NCBI GenBank assembly: GCA_947561585.1
Contig: CANNZV010000253.1
Location: 286,896 to 350,895, forward strand
Direction: 5' to 3'
Source of the DNA: Caprella mutica
Lineage: Eukaryota > Arthropoda > Malacostraca > Amphipoda > Caprellidae
DNA: 64,000 nt
Below are positions 38,001 to 52,099 of this stretch, one piece after another. The position numbers and the translations under genes were made by a program. The notes under the pieces are model-generated. The model was not told where the DNA came from. It ran no database searches and saw only the letters and a list, made by a program, of their open reading frames with translations. The stretch's first letter is position 1, and the number at the start of each line of letters is the position of its first letter.

Positions 38001-41000
38001 TAGATCCTATGCTGTAGAAAGATCCTTTGCTGTAAATAGATTCTTTGCTGTAGATAGATTCTTTGTTGTAGATAGATCTCATATTGTAGATAGATATTTT
38101 GCTGAAGATAGATCCTATACTGTAGATAGATCCTTTGCTGTAGATAGATCCCTTGCTGTAGATTGATCATTTAATGTAGATAAATCCTTTAGTGTAGATA
38201 GATCCTTTGCTGTAGATATATCCTTTCCTGTAGATAGATCCTTTGCTGTAGATAATTGTTTGTTGTAGATAGATCCTTTGCTGTAGATAGATCCTTTTCT
38301 GTAGATAGATCGTTTTCTGTAGATAGATCTTTTACTGTAAATAAAACCTTTGCTGTAGATATATCCCATACTGTAAATAGATCCCATACTGTAAATAGAT
38401 CCTTTTCTGTAGATAGATCTTTTGCTGTAGAAAGATCCTCTGCTGTAGAAAGATCTTCTTCTGTAAATAGATTCTTCGCTTTAGATAGATCCCTTGCTGT
38501 TGACAGATCTTTCGCTGTAGAAAGATCCTTTGTGAAAGATAGATTCTTTGCTGTAGATATATCCATAGCTGAAGATAGATCCTTTGCTGTAGATTTATCC
38601 TTTGCTGTAGATCGATCCTTCGCTGTAAATAGATCTTTCGCTGTAGATTGATTCTTCGCTGCAAAAAGATCCCCTGCTGTAGATAGATCCTTTGCTATAG
38701 ATAGATCCTATTCTGTAGATAGATCCCTTGATGTAGATAGATCCTTTTCTGTAGATTGATCTTTCGCTCTAAATAGATCCCTTACTGTAGATAGGTCCTT
38801 TGCTGTAGATAAATCTTTTGATGTGGATAGATACTTTCCTGTAGATAGATCCTTTTTTGTAGATAGATCCTTTGCTGTAAATGGATCCTTTGGCTGTATA
38901 GAGTTCCTTTACCGTAGATATATCCTCTGCTGTAGATTGATTATTTGCTGTAGATAGATTCTTTGCTGTAGATAGATCCTTTGCTGTAGATAGATCACTT
39001 ATTGTAGATAGATCTTTTGCTGTAGATAGATACTATGCTGTAGAAAGATCCTTTGTTGAAGATAGATCCTTTGCTGTAGATAGATCCTTTGCTGTTGATA
39101 AAACCTTTGCTGTATAAAGATCCCATACTGTAAATAGATCCTTTGCTGTAGGTAGATCCTTTGCTGTAAATAGATCCCTTGTTGTAGATAAATCCTTTTG
39201 CTGTTGATAGAACCTTGGCTATAGATAGATCCTTTGCTGTTGATAAAACCTTTGCTGTATAAAGATCCCATACTGTAAATAGATCCTTTGCTGTAGGTAG
39301 ATCCTTTGTTGTAAATAGATCCCTTGCTGTAGATAAATCCTTTTGCTGGAGATAGAACATTGGCTATAGATAGATCTTTTACTGTAGAAAGATCACTTAA
39401 TGTAGATAGATCCTTTGCTGTAGATAGATCCTATGCTGTAGAAAGATCCTTTGCTGTAAATAGATCCTTTGCTATAGATTGATTCTTTGCTGTAGATAGA
39501 TCCCATATTGTAGATGGATATTTTGCTAAAGATAGATCCTTCACTGTAGATAGATCCTTTGCTGTAGATAGATCCCTTGCTGTAGATTGATCATCTAATG
39601 TAGATAGATCCTTTGCTGTAGATAGATCCTTTGCTTTAGATATATCCTTTCCTGTAGATAGATCCTTTGCTGTAGATAAATGTTTTGTTATAGATAGATC
39701 CCTTGCTGTAGATAAATCCTTTACTGAAGATAGATTCTTTGCTGTTGATAGATCCTTTGCTGTAGATAGATCCATTGCTGTAGATAGATCCTTTGCAGTA
39801 GATAGATCCTTTGCTGAAGATAGATCCTTTGCTGTAGATAGATCCTCTGCTGTAGATAGATCCTTTGCTGTAGATAGCTCCTTTACTGTAGATAGATTCT
39901 TTGCTGTGATAGATCTTTTGCTGTAGATAGCTTCTTTACTGTAGACAGATTCTTTGCTGTGATAGATCCTTTGCTGTAGATAGCTCCTTTATTGTAAATA
40001 GATTCTTTGCTGTAGATAGATTCTTTGTTGTAGATAGATCCTTTGCTGTAGACAGATCTTTTGCAGTAGAAAGATCCTTTACTGTAGATAGATCCTTTGC
40101 TGTATATGGATCATTTGCTTTAGATGGATACTTTGCTGTAGATAAATCTTTTGCTGTAGAGAGATCTTTTGCTGTAGATAGATCCTTTGCTGTTGATAGA
40201 TCCTTAACTGTAGATAGATCCTTATCTGTAGATAGATCCTTTTCTGTATATAGATCCTTTACTGTAGATAAAACCTTTGCTGAAGATAGATCCCAAACTG
40301 TAAATAGATCCTTTGCTGTAGGTTGATCCTTTGCTGTAGATAGATCCTTTGCTGTAGATAGATCGTTTGCTGTAGATAGATCCTTTGCTGTAGATAGATC
40401 CTTTGCTGTAGATAGCTCCTCTACTGTAGATAGATCCTTTGCTGTAGATAGATCCTTTGCTGTAGATAGAACTTTTGCTGTAAATAGATCTTTTGATGTA
40501 GATAGATCTTTTGCTGCTGACAGATCCTTAACTGTAGATGGATCCTTTGCTGTATATAGTTCCCTTACTGTAGATAGATCTTTTGCTCTAGATTGATCCT
40601 TTGCTGTAGATAGATCCTTTGCTGTAGATAGATCCTTTGCTGTAGATGGATCCTTTGCTGTAGAGATTTATTTTACTGTAGATAGATCTTTTGCTGTAGA
40701 TTGATCCTTTGTTGGAGATAGATCCTTTGTTGTAGATAGATCCTTTTCTGTAGATAGACTCTTTGCAGAAGATGTATCCTATGCAGTAGATAGATCTTTT
40801 ACTGTACATAGATCTTTTGCTGTAGATAGATTATTTGCTGTTGATAGATCCTTTGCTGTAGATTGATCCTTTGCTGTAGATTGATCCTTTGCTGTAGATA
40901 GATCCTTTGCTGAAGATAGATTCTTTGCTGAACATAGATTATTTGCTGAAGATAGATTCTTTGTTGTAGATAGATCCTTTGCTGTAGACAGATCCTTTGC

Positions 41001-43000
41001 ATTAGATAGATCCATTACTGTAGATAGATCCTCTGCTGTAGATGGATCATTTTCTGTAGATAGATCCATTGCTGTAGATAAATCGTTTGTTGTAGATAGA
41101 TCCTTTGTTGTAGATAGAGCCTTTACTGTTGATAGATCCTTTGCTGTAGATAGATCCATTGCTGTATATAGATCCTTCGCTGTAGATAGATCCTTTGCTG
41201 TATATAGATCCTTCGCTGTAGATAGATTTAAGATCCTTTGATGTAAATAAATAATTTAATACTTTGCCGTATATAGATCCCTATCCGTAGATAGATTCTT
41301 TGCTGTAGATAGATCCTTTGCTGTAGATAGATCCTTTTCTGAAGATAGATCTCATTCTGTAGATAGATCCTTTAGATCCTCTTCTGTAGATAGATCCATT
41401 ATTGTAGATAAAACATTTGCTGTGGAAAGATCCCATACTGTAAATAGATCCTTCGCTGTAGGTAGATCCTTTGCTGTAAATAGATCCTCAGTTGTAGATA
41501 AATCCTTTTGCTGTAGATAGAACCATGGCTATAGATAGATCCTTTACTTTAGAAAGATCACCTAATGTAGATATATCCTTTGCTGTAGATAGATCCTATG
41601 CTGTAGAAAGATCCTTTGCTGTAAATAGATCCTTTGCTGTAGATAGATTCTTTGTTGTAGATAGATCTCATATTGTAGATAGATATTTTGCTGAAGATAA
41701 ATCCTTTACTGTAGATAGATCCTTTGCTGTAGATAGATCCCTTGCTGTAGATTGATCATTTAATGTAGATAAATCCTTTAGTGTAGATAGATCCTTTGCT
41801 GTAGATATATCCTTTCCTGTAGATAGATCCTTTGCTGTAGATAAATTGTTTGTTGTAGATAGATCCTTTGCTGTAGATAGATCCTTATCTGTAGATAGAT
41901 CGTTTTCTGTAGATAGATCCTTTACTGTAAATAAAACCTTTGCTGTAGATATATCCCATACTGTAAATAGATCCCATACTGTAAATAGATCCTTTTCTGT
42001 AGATAGATCTTTTGCTGTAGAAAGATCCTCTGCTGTAGAAAGATCTTCTTCTGTGGATAGATTCTTCGCTTTAGATAGATCCCTTGCTGTTGACAGATCT
42101 TTCGCTGTAGAAAGATCCTTTGTGAAAGATAGATTCTTTGCTGTAGATATATCCTTAGCTGTAGATAGATCCTTTGCTGTAGATTTATCCTTTGCTGTAG
42201 ATCGATCCTTCGCTGTAAATAGATCTTTCGCTGTAGATTGATTCTTCGCTGCAAAAAGATCCCCTGCTGTAGATAAATCCTTTGCTATAGATAGATCCTA
42301 TGCTGTAGATAGATCCCTTGATGTAGATAGATCCTTTTCTGTAGATTGATCTTTCGCTCTAAATAGATCCCTTACTGTAGAAAGGTCCTTTGCTGTAGAT
42401 AAATCTTTTGATGTGGATAGATACTTTGCTGTAGATAGATCCTTTTTTGTAGATAGATCCTTTGCTGTAAATGGATCCTTTGGCTGTATAGAGTTCCTTT
42501 ACCGTAGATATATCCTCTGCTGTAGATTGATTATTTGCTGTAGATAGATTCTTTGCTGTAGATAGATCCTTTGCTGTAGATAGATCACTTATTGTAGATA
42601 GATCTTTTGCTGTAGATAGATACTATGCTGTAGAAAGATCCTTTGTTGAAGATAGATCCTTTGCTGTAGATAGATCCTTTGCTGTTGATAAAACCTTTGC
42701 TGTATAAAGATCCCATACTGTAAATAGATCCTTTGCTGTAGGTAGATCCTTTGCTGTAAATAGATCCCTTGTTGTAGATAAATCCTTTTGCTGTTGATAG
42801 AACCTTGGCTATAGATAGATCCTTTGCTGTTGATAAGACCTTTGCTGTATAAAGATCCCATACTGTAAATAGATCCTTTGCTGTAGGTAGATCCTTTGCT
42901 GTAAATAGTTCCCTTGCTGTAGATAAATCCTTTTGCTGGAGATAGAACATTGGCTATAGATAGATCTTTTACTGTAGAAAGAACACTTAATGTAGATAGA
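37860..43000 (+). repeat. Higher-order repeat, offset about 3,590 bp
   Basis: 37860-39410 matches 41450-43000. Matching minus-strand frames end at 38332 and 41922, 38995 and 42585, and 38999 and 42589, each 3,590 bp apart. The GATAATTGTTTG unit near 38252 is shorter than GATAAATTGTTTG near 41840, so upstream landmarks are 3,586 bp apart instead. This block belongs to the same family as 13.8-18 kb. Confidence 0.75.
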
Positions 43001-45319
43001 TCCTTTGCTGTAGATAGATCCTATGCTGTAGAAAGATCTTTTGCTGTAAATAGATCCTTTGCTATAGATTGATTCTTTGGTGTAGATAGATCTTTTGCTG
43101 CTGACAGACCCTTAACTGTAGATGGATCCTTTGCTGTATATAGTTCCCTTACTGTAGATAGATCTTTTGCTCTAGATTGATCCTCTGCTGTAGATAGATC
43201 CTTTGCTGTAGATAGATCCTTTGCTGTAGATGGATCCTTTGCTGTAGAGATTTCTTTTACTGTAGATAGATCTTTTGCTGTAGATTGATCCTTTGTTGTA
43301 GATAGATCCTTTGTTGTAGATAGATCCTTTTCTGTAGATAGACTCTTTGCAGAAGATTGATTCTTTGCTGTAGATAGATTCTTTGCTCTACATAGGTCTT
43401 TTGCTGTAGATAAATCCTTTGCAGAAGATGTATCCTATGCAGTAGATAGATCTTTTACTGTACATAGATCTTTTGCTGTGGATATATTATTTTCTGTTGA
43501 TAGATCCTTTGCTGTAGATTGATCCTTTGCTGTAGATTGATCCTTTGCTGTAGATAGATCCTTTGCTGAAGAAAGATTCTTTGCTGAACATAGATTCTTT
43601 GCTGAAGATAGATTCTTTGTTGTAGATAGATCCTTTGCTGTAGACAGATCCTTTGCATTAGACAGATCCATTACTGTAGATAGATCCTTTGCTGTAGATG
43701 GATCATTTTCTGTAGATAGATCCATTGCTGTAGATAAATCGTTTGTTGTAGATAGATCCTTTGTTGTAGATAGAGCCTTTACTGTTGATAGATCCTTTGC
43801 AGTAGATAGATCCTTTGCTGTATATAGATCCTTCGCTGTAGATAGATCCTTTGCTGTATATAGATCCTTCGCTGTAGATAGATTTAAGATCCTTTGATGT
43901 AAATAAATAATTTAATACTTTGCCGTATATAGATCCCTTTCCGTAGATAGATCCTTTGCTGTAGATAAATTCTTGCTGTAGATAGATCCTTTTCTGAAGA
44001 TAGATCTCTTTCTGTAGATAGATCCTTTAGATCCTTTTCTGTAGATAGATCCATTATTGTAGATAAAACATTTGCTGTTGAAAGATCCCATACTGTAAAT
44101 AGATCCTTTGCTGTAGGTAGATCCTTTGCTGTAAATAGTTCCCTTGCTGTAGATAAATCCTTTTGCTGGAGATAGAACATTGGCTATAGATAGATCTTTT
44201 ACTGTAGAAAGATCACTTAATGTAGATAGATCCTTTGCTGTAGATAGATCCTATGCTGTAGAAAGATCTTTTGCTGTAAATAGATCCTTTGCTATAGATT
44301 GATTCTTTGGTGTAGATAGATCTTTTGCTGCTGACAGACCCTTAACTGTAGATGGATCCTTTGCTGTATATAGTTCCCTTACTGTAGATAGATCTTTTGC
44401 TCTAGATTGATCCTTTGCTGTAGATAGATCCTTTGCTGTAGATAGATCCTTTGCTGTAGATGGATCCTTTGCTGTAGAGATTTCTTTTACTGTAGATAGA
44501 TCTTTTGCTGTAGATTGATCCTTTGTTGTAGATAGATCCTTTGTTGTAGATAGATCCTTTTCTGTAGATAGACTCTTTGCAGAAGATTGATTCTTTGCTG
44601 TAGATAGATTCTTTGCTCTACATAGGTCTTTTGCTGTAGATAAATCCTTTGCAGAAGATGTATCCTATGCAGTAGATAGATCTTTTACTGTACATAGATC
44701 TTTTGCTGTGGATATATTATTTTCTGTTGATAGATCCTTTGCTGTAGATTGATCCTTTGCTGTAGATTGATCCTTTGCTGTAGATAGATCCTTTGCTGAA
44801 GATAGATTCTTTGCTGAACATAGATTCTTTGCTGAAGATAGATTCTTTGTTGTAGATAGATCCTTTGCTGTAGACAGATCCCTTGCATTAGACAGATCCA
44901 TTACTGTAGATAGATCCTTTGCTGTAGATGGATCATTTTCTGTAGATAGATCCATTGCTGTAGATAAATCGTTTGTTGTAGATAGATCCTTTGTTGTAGA
45001 TAGAGCCTTTACTGTTGATAGATCCTTTGGAGTAGATAGATCCTTTGCTGTATATAGATCCTTCGCTGTAGATAGATCCTTTGCTGTATATAGATCCTTC
45101 GCTGTAGATAGATTTAAGATCCTTTGATGTAAATAAATAATTTAATACTTTGCCGTATATAGATCCCTTTCCGTAGATAGATCCTTTGCTGTAGATAAAT
45201 TCTTGCTGTAGATAGATCCTTTTCTGAAGATAGATCTCTTTCTGTAGATAGATCCTTTAGATCCTTTTCTGTAGATAGATACATTATTGTAGATAAAACA
45301 TTTGCTGTGGAAAGATCCC
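42860..45319 (+). repeat. Tandem duplication, 1,230 bp x 2
   Basis: 42860-44089 and 44090-45319 are almost the same base for base. They share the rare GATATATTATTTTCTG unit (43480 and 44710), GATAAATTCTTGCTG only in their right ends, and the GGAGATAGAACATTGG landmark (about 42939 and 44169). Differences are single bases, such as GATCCTCTGC versus GATCCTTTGC (43180 and 44410). The high identity suggests a recent event. Confidence 0.85.
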
Positions 45320-48300
45320 ATACTGTAAATAGATCCTTTGCTGTAGGTAGATCCTTTGCTGTAAATAGATCCTCAGTTGTAGATAAATCCTTTTGCTGTA
45401 GATAAAACCTTGGCTATAGATAGATCCTTTACTTCAGGAAGATCACCTAATGTAGATATATCCTTTGCTGTAGATAGATCCTATGCTGTAGAAAGATCCT
45501 TTGCTGTAAATAGATCCTTTGCTGTAGATAGATTCTTTGTTGTAGATAGATCTCATATTGTAGATAGATATTTTGCTGAAGATAGATCCTTTACTGTAGA
45601 TAGATCCTTTGCTGTAGATAGATCCCTTGCTGTAGATTGATCATTTAATGTAGATAAATCCTTTAGTGTAGATAGATCCTTTGCTGTAGATATATCCTTT
45701 CCTGTAGATAGATCCTTTGCTGTAGATAAATTGTTTGTTGCAGATAGATCCTTTGCTGTAGATAGATCCTTTTCTGTAGATAGATCGTTTTCTGTAGATA
45801 GATCCTTCACTGTAAATAAAACCTTTGCTGTAGATATATCCCATACTGTAAATAGATCCCATACTGTAAATAGATCCTTTTCTGTAGATAGATCTTTTGC
45901 TGTAGAAAGATCCTCTGCTGTAGAAAGATCTTCTTCTGTAAATAGATTCTTCGCTTTAGATAGATCCCTTGCTGTTGACAGATCTTTCGCTGTAGAAAGA
46001 TCCTTTGTGAAAGATAGATTCTTTGCTGTAGATATATCCTTAGCTGTAGATAGATCCTTTGCTGAAGATTTATCCTTTGCTGTAGATCGATCCTTCGCTG
46101 TAAATAGATCTTTCGCTGTAGATTGATTCTTCGCTGCAAAAAGATCCCCTGCTGTAGATAGTTCCTTTGCTATAGATAGATCCTATGCTGTAGATAGATC
46201 CCTTGATGTAGATAGATCCTTTTCTGTGGATTGATATTTCGCTCTAAATAGATCCCTTACTGTAGATAGGTCCTTTGCTGTAGATAAATCTTTTGATGTG
46301 GATAGATACTTTGCTGTAGATAAATCCTTTTTTGTAGATAGATCCTATGCTGTAAATGGATCCTTTGGCTGTATAGAGTTCCTTTACCGTAGATATATCC
46401 TCTGCTGTAGATTGATTATTTGCTGTAGATAGATTCTTTGCTGTAGATAGATCCTTTGCTGTAGATAGATCACTTATTGTAGATAGATCTTTTGCTGTAG
46501 ATAGATACTATGCTGTAGAAAGATCCTTTGTTGAAGATAGATCCTTTGCTGTAGATAGATCCTTTGCTGTTGATAAAACGTTTGCTGTATAAAGATCCCA
46601 TACTGTAAATAGATCCTTTGCTGTAGGTAGATCCTTTGCTGTAAATAGATCCCTTGTTGTAGATAAATCCTTTTGCTGTTGATAGAACCTTGGCTATAGA
46701 TAGATCCTTTAATTCAGAAAGATCACCTAATGTAGATATATCCTTTGCTGTTGATAGATCCTATGCTGTAGAAAGATCCTTTGCTGTAAATAGATCCTTT
46801 GCTGTAGATAGATTCTTTGCTGTAGATAGATCCCATATTGTAGATAGATATTTTGCTGAAGATAGATCCTTTACTGTAGATAGATCCTTTGCTGTAGATA
46901 GATCCCTTGCTGTAGATTGTTCGTTTAATGTAGATATATCCTTTAGTGTAGATAGATCCTTTGATGTAGATATAACCTTTCCTGCAGATAGATCCTTTGC
47001 TGTAGATAAAGTGTTTGTTGTAGATAGATCCTTTGTTGTAGATAGATCCTTTACTGTTGATAGATCCTTTGCTGTAGATAGATCCTTTGCTGTATATAGA
47101 TCCTTCGCTGTAGATAGATTTAAGATCCTTTGCTGTAAATAAATAATTAAATCCTTTGCCGTATATAGATCCCTTTCCGTAGATAGATCCTTTGCAGTAG
47201 ATTGATACTTTGCTGTGGATAGATCCTTCGCTGCAGATAGAACCTTTCCTGTAGAAAGATCCTTTTCTGTAGATAGATCATTTAGATCATTTTCTGTTGA
47301 CAGATCCATTACTGTAGATAAAACCATTGCTGCAGAAAGATCCCATACTGTATATAGATCCTTTGCTGTAGATAGATCCCATATTGTAGATGGATATTTT
47401 GCTGAAGATAGATCCTTTACTGTAGATAGATCTTTTGCTGTAGATAGATCCCTTGCTGTAGATTGATCATCTAATGTAGATAGATCCTTTACTGTAGATA
47501 GATCCTTTACTGTAGATATATCCTTTCCTGTAGATAGATCCTTTGCTGTAGATAAATTTTTTGTTGTAGGTAGATCCCTTGTTGTAGATAGATCCTTTAC
47601 TGAAGATAGATTCTTTGCTGTTGATAGATCTTTTGCTGTAGATAGATCCTTTGCTGTAGATAGATCCTTTGCAGTAGATAGATCTATTACTCTAGATAGA
47701 TCCTTTGCTGTAGATAGATTCTTTGCTGTAGATAGATCCTTTGCTGTAGATAAATTGTTTGTTGTTGATAGATTCTTTGCTGTAGATAGATCCTTTACTG
47801 AAGATAGATCCTTTGCTGAAGATAGATCCTCTGCTGTAGATAGATCCTTTGCTGTAGATAGCTCCTTTACTGTAGATAGATTCTTTGCTGTGATAGATCC
47901 TTTGCTGTAGATAGCTCCTTTACTGTAGATAAATTCTTTGCTGTAGATAGATCCTTTGCTGTAGGTAGATCCTTTGCTGTAAATAGATCCCTCGCCGTAG
48001 ATAGATCCTTTTCTGTAGATAGATCCTATTCTGTATATAGATCCTTTACTGTAGATAAAACCTTTGCTGTAGATAGATCCTATGCTGTGGATAGATCCTT
48101 TGCTGTAGATAGATCCTTTCCTGTAGATAGCTCCTCTACTGTAGATAGATCCTTTGCTGTAGATAGATCCATTGCTGTAGATAGAACTTTTGCTGTAAAT
48201 AGATCTTTTGCTGTAGATAGATCTTTTAGTGCTGACAGATCCTTAACTGTAGATGGATCCTTTGCTGTATATAGTTCCTTTACTGTTGATAGATCCTTTG

Positions 48301-51300
48301 CTGTAGATCGATCCTTTGCTGTAGATTGATCCCTTGCTGTAGATAGATCCTTTGCTGAAGTCTTTGCTGAACATAGATTCTTTGCTGAAGATAGATTCTT
48401 TGTTGTAGATAGATCCTTTGCTGTAGACAGATCCTTTGCATTAGATAAATCCTTTACTGTAGATAGATCCTTTGCTGTAGATGGATCATTTTCTGTAGAT
48501 AGATCCTTTGCTGTAGATAAATCGTTTGTTGTAGATAGATCCTTTGTTGTAGATAGAGCCTTTACTGTTGATAGATCCTTTGCTGTAGATAGATCCTTAG
48601 CTGTATATAGATCCTTCGCTGTAGATAGATTTAAGATCCTTTGCTGTAAATAAATAATTAAATCCTTTGCCGTATATAGATCCCTTTCCGTAGATAGATC
48701 CTTTGCTGTAGATAGATCATTTGCTGTGGATAGATCCTTCGCTGCAGATAGAACCTTTCCTGTAGAATGATCCTTTTCTGTAGATAGATCCTTTGCTATA
48801 TATTGATTCTTTGCTGTAGATAGATTCCATATTGTAGATGGATATTTTGCTAAAGATAGATCCTTCACTGTAGATAGATCCTTTGCTGTAGATAGATCCC
48901 CTGCTGTAGATTGATCATCTAATGTAGATAGATCCTTTACTGTAGATAGATCCTTTGCTGTAGATATATCCTTTCCTGTAGATAGATCCTTTGCTGTAGA
49001 TAAATTTTTTTGTTGTAGATAGATCCCTTGCAGTAGATAAATCCTTTACTGAAGATAGATTCTTTGCTGTTGATAGATCCTTTGCTGTAGATAGATCCAA
49101 TGCTGTAGATAGATCCTTTGCAGTAGATAGATCCTTTACTGAAGATAGATCCTTTGCTGTAGATAGATCCTCTGCTGTAGATAGATCTTTTGCTGTAGAT
49201 AGCTCCTTTACTGTAGATAGATTCTTTGCTGAGATAGATCCTTTGCTGTAGATAGCTCCTTTACTGTAGACAGATTCTTTGCTGTTATAGATCCTTTGCT
49301 GTAGATAGCTCCTTTACTGTAAATAGATTCTTTGCTGTAGATAGATTCTTTGTTGTAGATAGATCCTTTGCTGTAGACAGATCTTTTGCAGTAGAAAGAT
49401 CTTTTACTGTAGATAGATCCTTTGCTGTATATGGATCATTTGCTTTAGATGGACACTTTGCTGTAGATGAATCTTTTGTTGTAGATAGATCCTTTGCTGT
49501 AGATAAATCCTTTGCTGTAGAGAGATCTTTTGCTGTAGATAGATTCTTTGCTGTTGATAGATCCTTAACTGTAGATAGATCCTTCTCTGTAGATAGATCC
49601 TTTTCTGTATATAGATCCTTTACTGTAGATAAAACCTTTGCTGAAGATAGATCCCAAACTGTAAATAGATCCTTTGCTGTAGGTAGATCCTTTGCTGTAG
49701 ATAGATCCTTTACTGTAAATAGATCCTTTGCTGTAGGTAGATCCTTTGCTGTAAATAGATCCCTCGCCGTAGATAGATCCTTTTCTGTAGATAGATCCTT
49801 TGCTGTATATAGAACCTTCGCTGTAGATAGATCCTTTTCTGTAGATAGATCCTTTTCTGTATATAGATCCTCTACTGTAGATAGATCCTTTGCTGTAGAT
49901 AGATCCTTTGCTGTAGATAGAACTTTTGCTGTAAATAGATCTTTTGCTGTAGATAGATCTTTTAGTGCTGACAGATCCTTAACTGTAGATGGATCCTTCG
50001 CTGTATATAGTTCCTTTACTGTTGATAGATCCCTTGCTGTAGATCGATCCTTTGCTGTAGATTGATTCCTTGCTGTAGATAGATCCTTTGCTGAAGTCTT
50101 TGCTGAACATAGATTCTTTGCTGAAGATAGATTCTATTTTGTAGATAGATCCTTTGCTGTAGACAGATCCTTTGCATTAGATAGATCCTTTACTGTAGAT
50201 AGATTCTTTGCTGTAGATGGATCATTTTCTGTAGATAGATCCTCTGCTGTAGATAAATCGTTTGTTGTAGATAGATCCTTTGTTGTAGATAGAGCCTTTA
50301 CTGTTGATAGATCCTTTGCTGTAGATAGATCCTTAGGTTTATATAGATCCTTCGCTGTAGATAGATTTAAGATCCTTTGCTGTAAATAAATAATTAAATC
50401 CTTTGCCGTATATAGATCCCTTTCCGTAGATAGATCCTCTGCTGTAGATAGATCCTTTGCTGTGGATAGATCCTCTGCTGCAGATAGAACCTTTCCTGTA
50501 GAATGATCCTTTTCTGTAGATAGATCCTTTAGATCATTTTCTGTAGATAGATCCATTACTGTAGATAAAACCTTTACTGTAGAAAGATCCCATACTGTAA
50601 ATAGATCATTTGTTGTAGGTAGATCCTTTGCTGTAAATAGATCCCTTGCTGTAGATGAATCCTTTTGCTGGAGATAGAACATTGGCTATAGATAGATCTT
50701 TTACTGTAGAAAGATCACTTAATGTAGATAGATCCTTTGCTGTAGATAGATCCCATATTGTAGTTGGATATTTTGCTAAAGATAGATCCTTCACTGTAGA
50801 TAGATCCTTTGCTGTAGATAGATCCCTTGCTGTAGATTGATCATCTAATGTAGATAGATCCTTTACTGTAGATAGATCCTTTGCTGTAGATATATCCTTT
50901 CCTGTAGATAGATCCTTTGCTGTAGATAAATTTTTTGTTGTAGATAGATCCCTTGCTGTAGATAAATCCTTTACTGAAGATAGATTCTTTGCTGTTGATA
51001 GATCCTTTGCTGTAGATAGATCCATTGCTGTAGATAGATCCTTTGCAGTAGAAAGATCCTTTACTGAAGATAGATCCTTTGCTGTAGATATATCCTCTGC
51101 TGTAGATAGATCTTTTGCTGTAGATAGCTCCTTTACTGTAGATAGATTCTTTGCTGTGATAGATCCTTTGCTGTAGATAGCTCCTTTACTGTAGACAGAT
51201 TCTTTGCTGTGATAGATCCTTTGCTGTAGATAGATCCTTTGCTGTAGATAGATCGTTTGCTGTAGATAGATCCTTTACTGTAGATAGATCCTTTGCTGTA

Positions 51301-52099
51301 GATAGATCGTTTGCTGTAGATAGATCGTTTGCTGTAGATAGATCCTTTACAGTAGATAGATCCTTTGCTGTATATGGATCATTTGCTTTAGATGGACACT
51401 TTGCTGTAGATAAATCTTTTGTTGTAGATAGATCCTTTGCTGTAGATAAATCCTTTGCTGTAGAGAGATCTTTTGCTGTAGATAGATCCTTTGCTGTTGA
51501 TAGATCCTTAACTGTAGATAGATCCTTCTCTGTAGATAGATCCTTTTCTGTATATAGATCCTTTACTGTAGATAAAACCTTTGCTGAAAATAGATCCCAA
51601 ACTGTAAATAGATCCTTTGCTGTAGGTAGATCCTTTGCTGTAGATAGATCCTTTGCTGTAGATAGATCGTTTGCTGTAGATAGATCCTTTGCTGTAGATA
51701 GATCCTTTGCTGTAGATAGCTCCTCTACTGTAGATAGATCCTTTGCTGTAGATAGATCCTTTGCTGTAGATAGAACTTTAGCTGTAAATAGATCTTTTGC
51801 TGTAGATAGATCTTTTGCTGTTGACAGATCCTTAACTGTAGATTGATCCTTTGCTGTATATAGTTCCTTTACTGTAGATAGATATTTTGCTGTAGATTGA
51901 TCCTTTGCTGTAGATAGATCCTTTGCTGTAGATAGATCCTTTGCTGTAGATGGATACTTTGCTGTAGAGATTTCTTTTACAGTAGATAGATCTTTTGCTG
52001 TAGATTGATCCTTCGCTGTAAATTGATCCCTTACTGTAGATAGATCCATTGCTGTAGATAGATTCTTTGCTGTAGATAGATCCTTTGCTGTTAATAGAT

